In this document: positions 23,462 through 27,595 of the stretch, one piece after another | Layout: each line of letters starts with the position of its first letter | Position numbering within the stretch: the first letter of the stretch is position 1 | Notes under the pieces: generated by a model | Told to the model about the DNA's origin: nothing | The model's input: the letters and a program-made list of their open reading frames with translations, nothing else | The model's database searches: none | Translations under genes and position numbers: made by a program | NCBI GenBank assembly: GCA_964386525.1 | Contig: CAYLSO010000150.1 | Span: 1 to 27,595, forward strand | Source of the DNA: CAYLSO01 sp964386525 | GTDB taxonomy: Bacteria; Eisenbacteria; RBG-16-71-46; DASYSL01 | Length of the DNA: 27,595 bases | Direction: 5' to 3'

Positions 23462-25422
23462 GCCGCCCTCCGGAGGTTCTGCCCGTCGTTGGGGCGCGCC
23501 GCCGGGGGCTCGGGGCTTTCGTCGAGCGCGCGGCGGCAGGCCTTGCGCACGCCGGGGAAGATGCTGTGCGAGTGCCGGCTGAGGTGAGCGCGGTCCTCGG
23601 GGTCGCCGGTGCGGGCCAGCGCCCACGCCGCCAGCGCGCGGCGCTCGGTGGCGGCCGCGTCCGGCCACCACAGGTGCCGCGCCGACCATTCGCGCAGCGT
23701 CTTCTTCAGGAACGCCTGCTGCAGGCGGGCCAGCGCCTCGAAGAACGAGCGCTTCTCCGCCGAGGAGCGCTCGCGGAAGTCCGGGTGCTAGACGATGGCG
23801 AGCAGGCTGGCGCCCATCTCCTCGGTGGCGATCTCGCGGGCCGCCTGCAGGGCGGCGTTGCGCACCTGCGGGTCGCTGTCCTCGAGGGCGCGCGCCACCT
23901 TGCCGCACAGCTCCGGCTTGCCGGCGGCGTGCCGCGCCAGGAGCGCCAGGACGGCGTCCTTGCGCACCCGCGCCTCGCGGTGCTCGATCGCCTGGCCGAG
24001 GATGGCCTCGACCCCGGGGAACGGCGAGGCGGCCAGCGCCGCCAGGATGTGCCCGGCCGCCGGGTTCACGGCGCGCGTCAGGCGCTCGCCCACCCGCGCC
24101 GTGTCCAGTTGCGCCAGGAGCGAAAGCCCGGCCGCCAGCTGCGGGTGCAGCGGCGCGTGCGCCGGGTTGTCGAGCAGCTCGCACACCGGGTCGATGGCGT
24201 GGGCGCCGAGGTGCGCGAGGAACTCGGGCAGCGACGAAGTGTCCGCTTCAGGGAAGTGGTGGATGGAGGCGACCGCCTGCCTGGCCATGTCCCCGGTGTC
24301 GGGCAGGTAGCCGGCCGCGTCCACCCCGCGCTCGGCGGAGAGCGTGCGCAGCGTGGCGAGCACCTGCGTGGCGCGGGTCAGGTCCGCGTCGGTCAGGGCG
24401 ATGACCACCAGGTCGGCCAGGGCGCGCGCCAGGTCGCTGAAGCGTTCGGCGTTGCGCTCGTCCTCGGCCACCTCGGTGAGGATCTCCAGCGCCACCTCGG
24501 TGAGCGGGCGCGAGTGCTCGAGGTGGATCTCCTCGGCGAGGTCCTGCAGCTCCTGCGAGTTCAACTGGAGCAGCTCGGCGGGGCAGCGCTCGGTGATGTC
24601 CACCGTGGGGATGAGCTCGTTCCAGTCGTCGGAGCGCTCGCCCGAGCCGTCCTCTCCGTCGAGGCGCGGATCGAAGAGGATGTCGAGCCCGCAGGTGGTC
24701 TCCGGGTTGGTCGGCCACGGGATGTGCGTCATCTCCTCGGCCGAGCTGCCCTCCGGCACCGGCACGCCCGCGAGCAGGTTCTCGTGCAGGTCGTCGATGG
24801 CGATGTAGGCGTAATTGATGTGCGAGAACTCCTGCTCCCAGAGCAGCGTGACCAGGTCTTCCTCGGCGCCCTGCGGCTCGGTGGCCCGGGCCAGCACGTC
24901 GAGGAAGGCGTTCAACTCGGGCGGGGTCAGGCCGCTGGCGAACTGGATCTCGGTGATGCCGTCGCGGTGGAAGCGGGTGGCGAGGCTGTCGCGCTTCGCC
25001 GGATTGTGGTACACGGACGCGCCGTTGTGCAGCAGATCGGCCGGCTGCACCGACAGCGTCAGCTCCTCGAGGTCCTCGAGCGTGCCCATCATCGCGTCCT
25101 GGAACTCGATCAGGATGCGCGACAGCACCGGATTGTTGGCCGGATACATCTTCTTGGCCTTGAGGGCCTTGGTCAGGGTGCGCATGAGGTCGCGCAGGCG
25201 GGCGACGGTGCGCTGCTCGATGACCTCGGGAGCCTCCTCGGCGAGCACCGTCGCGGAGCCGGGGCGGCGCGGCGGGGTGTCGCCCGGATCGGTGGCGGCC
25301 GGGTCGCTGTCGCCCTTGCCGGGCAAGGGCAGCTCGAGCCCATCCGCCGGAGGCTCGGGGGGCTTCGTCCCGGACATGGGTCCGGCGCTCGAGTTCTTGG
25401 GAGTCTTCGAATGACGCACCAT
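23458..25422 (-). pseudogene. HEAT-repeat protein with shared N-terminal domain, interrupted by an in-frame amber codon
   Basis: The gene starts at ATG 25422 behind AGGAAG and reads 544 residues to a TAG at 23788-23790. The same frame then continues for 109 natural-looking residues (beginning HPDFRERSSAEKRSFFEALA) and ends in a TGA overlapping the HD-GYP start by the ATGA motif. This indicates the intact protein was about 654 residues. It begins with a Pro/Ser/Thr-rich acidic region. A domain like that of the HD-GYP partner follows at about residues 85-200 (KKMYPANNP, ASVYHNPAKRDSLATRF, GITEIQFASGLTPPELNAF), then alpha-helical HEAT-like repeats (about 400-654). No start codon occurs early in the tail, so it is not an independent gene. 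A nonsense mutation, sequencing error or read-through are all possible. Confidence 0.82.
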
Positions 25423-25650
25423 TGCTTCCTGGTTATCGTCGTTTCCGCCTTTGGGCCTTAGCTTTAGTCGGCGCCGGCGGTGCGTGTTCGGCGGGATGTC
25501 GACAGTCGGACATCTGGTGTCGCCCGCGATGACACTCCAGCCTGCTAAGTCGTTGCGGGACTGTGCTACGGTAGCGGCGCCAGGCGCCGTGGGCCGGGGA
25601 TGGCCGGCTCCGGGGGTTGGGGGCCTGGGCGGGCTCCCTCGGGGGGTGAC

Positions 25651-26016
25651 ATGGTGAATCGGGCGCTGATGAGCTTCGGACGGTTTCTCATCGCGATCAT
25701 CTTCCTGGTGTCGGCCTTCAAGAAGGCGACCGCCTTCACCGCCACGGTCGAGCGCATGGCCGAGCGGGGCATCCCCTTCACCGAGATCATGGCGGTGGGC
25801 GCGATCGGCTTCGAGACCCTCGGAGGACTCATGCTGGCCACCGGCTTTCAGCCGCGGGCCGGGGCGCTGTTCCTGATCCTCTTCCTCATCCCGACGACCG
25901 TCCTCTTCCACCCCGTCACCGATCCCCAGCAATTCACCCAGTTCCTCAAGAACCTCGCCATCCTTGGCGGCCTCTGCGTGGTGGCCGCGGCCTCCGACGG
26001 GAGAAAGGGCTCCTAG
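25651..26016 (+). CDS. DoxX-family membrane protein
   Basis: The 121-residue product belongs to the DoxX/DoxD-like superfamily of four-helix membrane proteins. It opens with LMSFGRFLIAIIFLVSAFKKAT and follows with a helix around GFETLGGLMLATGF and two more hydrophobic segments (GALFLILFLIPTTVLFH, FLKNLAILGGLCVVAAA). The DxxQFxQFLKNLAILGGL ending is typical of the family. Members have been linked to thiosulfate:quinone oxidoreductase and to redox-stress complexes, but most are uncharacterised. The start at ATG 25651 has GGGGGGTGAC ahead; an upstream start would add unlikely residues. It opens a redox-flavoured series with the next two genes, though a 150-base gap holding a hairpin follows it. 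Confidence 0.88.
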   Translation: MVNRALMSFGRFLIAIIFLVSAFKKATAFTATVERMAERGIPFTEIMAVGAIGFETLGGLMLATGFQPRAGALFLILFLIPTTVLFHPVTDPQQFTQFLKNLAILGGLCVVAAASDGRKGS

Positions 26017-26092
26017 GCGCGCGGATTCCCGGAGCCCGGGGAGGCGCGGGGCGGTAGAGAGAGCATCCCGGGGCACGGGGCTTGCTGCTCAT

Positions 26093-26121
26093 CCGCGGCT
26101 TTGTGGTCCGCAAAGCGGCGG
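26093..26121 (+). other. hairpin between DoxX and the cytochrome-like gene
   Basis: CCGCGGCTTTG (26093-26103) pairs with CAAAGCGGCGG (26111-26121) with a single mismatch and a 7-base loop. There is no T-run. It may separate transcription of DoxX from the next gene or act as a stabilising element. Confidence 0.4.
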
Positions 26122-26167
26122 GAATCCAAGTCGTTTCGTCGCCGGCAGTTCGTCAAGGAGGGCCAGC

Positions 26168-27100
26168 TTGCAGGTCGGTGCAGAGGCGAGACGTCCCGTT
26201 TCGCAACCCCTGACCGTGAAATCGGCACGACCCCGGCTCGGGGCCGAGTGGATCCTGCTCATCCTCCTGCTGGCCATCCCGGTCGTGGCGACGGGGTGGG
26301 GCCTGCCCTATTACTCCGCGCCCGACGCCTTGCGGGTGCGCAGCCCGCTCGCCCGGATGCTGCGGTCGTCTGGATGGCTGGGGCAGAGCTTCGGCGTGGC
26401 CGGTCTGGCGATGTTCCTCTTCATGTGGCTCTACCCAGCGCGCAAGCACTTCCGCTTCCTCGCCTTCAGCGGCTCGGTCGGCGCCTGGATGCGCGTGCAC
26501 ATCGCCGTCGGCATCGCCCTGCCGCTCCTGCTGGCCGTGCATGCGTCGTGGCACTTCCGCGGCCTCATCGGGTTGGGCTACGCCGCCATGCTGGTGGTCT
26601 GCGCGAGCGGCTTCGTGGGGCGCTACCTCTACGTGCGCATCCCGCGCGCGCGCAGCGGCGCCGAGTACTCACGCGACGAGATCGCCGGGCAGCGCCGCGC
26701 CCTGATCACCGAGATCGCGGTGGTCCTCGAGATGGACCCGATGGAGATCGAGGAGACGCTCGACGCCGCCGTCACGCCGGCCGGCGTCGGCACGGGTGGC
26801 CTCGCGCGGCGGTTGCTCACCGACGACTTCGCCCGCTGGCGGGCGGTGCGCGAGCTGCGGCGCCGCTGGAGCGGGCCGCGGGGCGGCGGCGCGCGGCTGG
26901 ACCGGGCGGCCCTGGACGGCACGCTGCGCCTGGCCCGGCGGGAGATCGCGCTCGCCCAGCGCATCCGCATCCTCGAGGGCACGCACCGCCTGCTCGGCTA
27001 CTGGCACGTCGCCCACCGCCCGGTGGCGCTCACCGCGCTGATCGCCGTGCTCATCCACGTCGCCGTGGCGGTGGCCACGGGCCAGACCTGGCTGCGGTAG
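26168..27100 (+). CDS. cytochrome-b-like membrane protein with two histidine pairs
   Basis: This 310-residue product probably starts at TTG 26168, because AAGGAGG lies six bases ahead and no ATG or GTG start has a comparable ribosome site. Five membrane helices are predicted (about 28-46, 71-90, 106-126, 133-153, 282-302). Histidines H111 and H125 in the third helix and H283 and H297 in the last helix are both 14 residues apart. This is the pattern of two haems stacked between two helices, as in ferric-reductase-like and other b-type cytochromes. A long cytoplasmic region (about 160-275) is Arg-rich with no known domain. The next gene, 13 bases later, is a membrane-anchored ferredoxin, suggesting a shared electron-transfer complex. 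Confidence 0.75.
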   Translation: MQVGAEARRPVSQPLTVKSARPRLGAEWILLILLLAIPVVATGWGLPYYSAPDALRVRSPLARMLRSSGWLGQSFGVAGLAMFLFMWLYPARKHFRFLAFSGSVGAWMRVHIAVGIALPLLLAVHASWHFRGLIGLGYAAMLVVCASGFVGRYLYVRIPRARSGAEYSRDEIAGQRRALITEIAVVLEMDPMEIEETLDAAVTPAGVGTGGLARRLLTDDFARWRAVRELRRRWSGPRGGGARLDRAALDGTLRLARREIALAQRIRILEGTHRLLGYWHVAHRPVALTALIAVLIHVAVAVATGQTWLR

Positions 27101-27113
27101 GGAGACGCGGCGC

Positions 27114-27595
27114 GTGGAGATGCTCCTGACCACGGTGGCCGTCGTGCTGGTCACGGCGGCGAGCATGTGGTGGCACCTGCGCCGCGGGAAGCGGAAGGCG
27201 GCGGGCACGGACGCGGGGGCCGGCGGGGCGGCGGCGCGCTCCTGTCCGCGTTGCGGCGGGGTGGTGGCGGCGGGCACCGGGACCTGCGGCGCCTGCGGCG
27301 CGCCCCTGCACGCTTACGAGCTGGTGGCCGCGCCGCTGGCGGCGGAGGCCGGCGCGGGGGCGGCCGGCAACGGCTCGGCGGACGGCGCCCGGCTGCACGC
27401 TCTGGTGCGCGCCGACACCTGCGTGGGCTGCGGCGCCTGCGTGACGGCCTGCCCCGTGCCGGGAGCGATCCGGCTCGAGGGCAAGCTGGCGCTGGTGGAC
27501 AAGGGGCTCTGCGAGGGGCACGGCGAGTGCGTGAAGGCCTGCCCGGTCGGCGGCATCCTGCTGTCGTCGGGCGCGGCGGTGCAGCGCGTCGAGGC
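27114..27595 (+). CDS. membrane-anchored dicluster ferredoxin-type protein, incomplete at the window end
   Basis: The frame runs off the end after 160 codons. It starts at GTG 27114 (GGAG nine bases ahead), with ATG 27120 as an alternative. The product has an N-terminal helix (LLTTVAVVLVTAASMWW), a basic stretch and a zinc-ribbon-like pair of CxxC motifs (CPRCGG and CGACGA). A Gly/Ala linker and two ferredoxin motifs follow: CVGCGACVTACP, and CEGHGECVKACP, in which the second cysteine is replaced by histidine. Proteins of this form often continue into an FAD/NAD(P)-binding oxidoreductase, but that part is not in the window. It lies 13 bases after the cytochrome-like gene, so the two are one operon. 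Confidence 0.82.
   Translation, partial: MEMLLTTVAVVLVTAASMWWHLRRGKRKAAGTDAGAGGAAARSCPRCGGVVAAGTGTCGACGAPLHAYELVAAPLAAEAGAGAAGNGSADGARLHALVRADTCVGCGACVTACPVPGAIRLEGKLALVDKGLCEGHGECVKACPVGGILLSSGAAVQRVE

Noticed and set aside
23462..24184. Upstream extension of the HD-GYP frame by 241 residues
   Set aside because: The extension is Arg/Ala/Gly-rich shadow overlapping the HEAT gene; ATG 23461 has a good ribosome site and the ATGA overlap.
25423..25500. A c-di-GMP riboswitch in front of the HEAT/HD-GYP genes
   Set aside because: The sequence CTAAAGCTAAGGCCC loosely recalls the GEMM core, but the conserved GCAAACC and GGACGCAAAGCC elements and receptor stems are absent.

Overview
The window looks like a chromosomal segment from a very GC-rich (estimated by eye near 68-70%) Gram-negative bacterium. 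Evidence for this is the long YidC with a large periplasmic domain, lipid and envelope genes, and a secreted peptidase ending in a FlgD/T9SS-like C-terminal domain of the type common in FCB-adjacent candidate phyla. An uncultured lineage such as Eisenbacteria or a relative is my best guess, but this is an inference from style and not a placement. No insertion sequences, CRISPR arrays, tRNA or rRNA genes were seen.

Layout. 1-3872 (+): end of gyrB, complete gyrA, and a histone-deacetylase-family amidohydrolase. 3908-4141 (-): a hairpin and a probable structured non-coding RNA with its own promoter. 4146-5042 (-): a DCC/DUF393 thiol protein and a CopD-like membrane protein. 5116-8070 (-): a large secreted M28 zinc peptidase. 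8311-10277 (+): two exported proteins of unknown function, the second with an extraordinary tyrosine-rich block and a basic repeat tail. 10380-10988 (+): a clean terminator, then a promoter and two very small genes, one apparently using an ATC start. 11005-12843 (-): a long-chain acyl-CoA synthetase. 12844-13403: a gene-free, relatively AT-rich stretch with DnaA-box-like sequences. 13404-20720 (-): a chromosome-maintenance and translation/membrane block read leftward: rpmH, rnpA, yidD, yidC, jag, rsmG, then parA, parB and a bactofilin. A near-perfect parS lies between rsmG and parA. 20927-21940 (+): an exported protein resembling the N-terminal part of GWxTD proteins. 21992-25422 (-): an HD-GYP protein and an upstream HEAT-repeat protein that share an N-terminal domain. 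The HEAT gene is interrupted by an in-frame amber codon. 25651-27595 (+): DoxX, a cytochrome-b-like membrane protein and a membrane-anchored ferredoxin, running off the end.

How they work together. The rpmH-rnpA-yidD-yidC-jag-rsmG-parA-parB series is the conserved set normally beside oriC, and gyrB-gyrA normally lies on the other side of dnaA. Here the two blocks converge and are separated by about 9.5 kb of other genes, and trmE is absent between jag and rsmG, so the origin region has been rearranged. ParA, ParB, bactofilin and the parS sites form a segregation and polar-scaffold module. The HEAT/HD-GYP pair looks like a signalling unit. The DoxX-cytochrome-ferredoxin set looks like a membrane electron-transfer unit.
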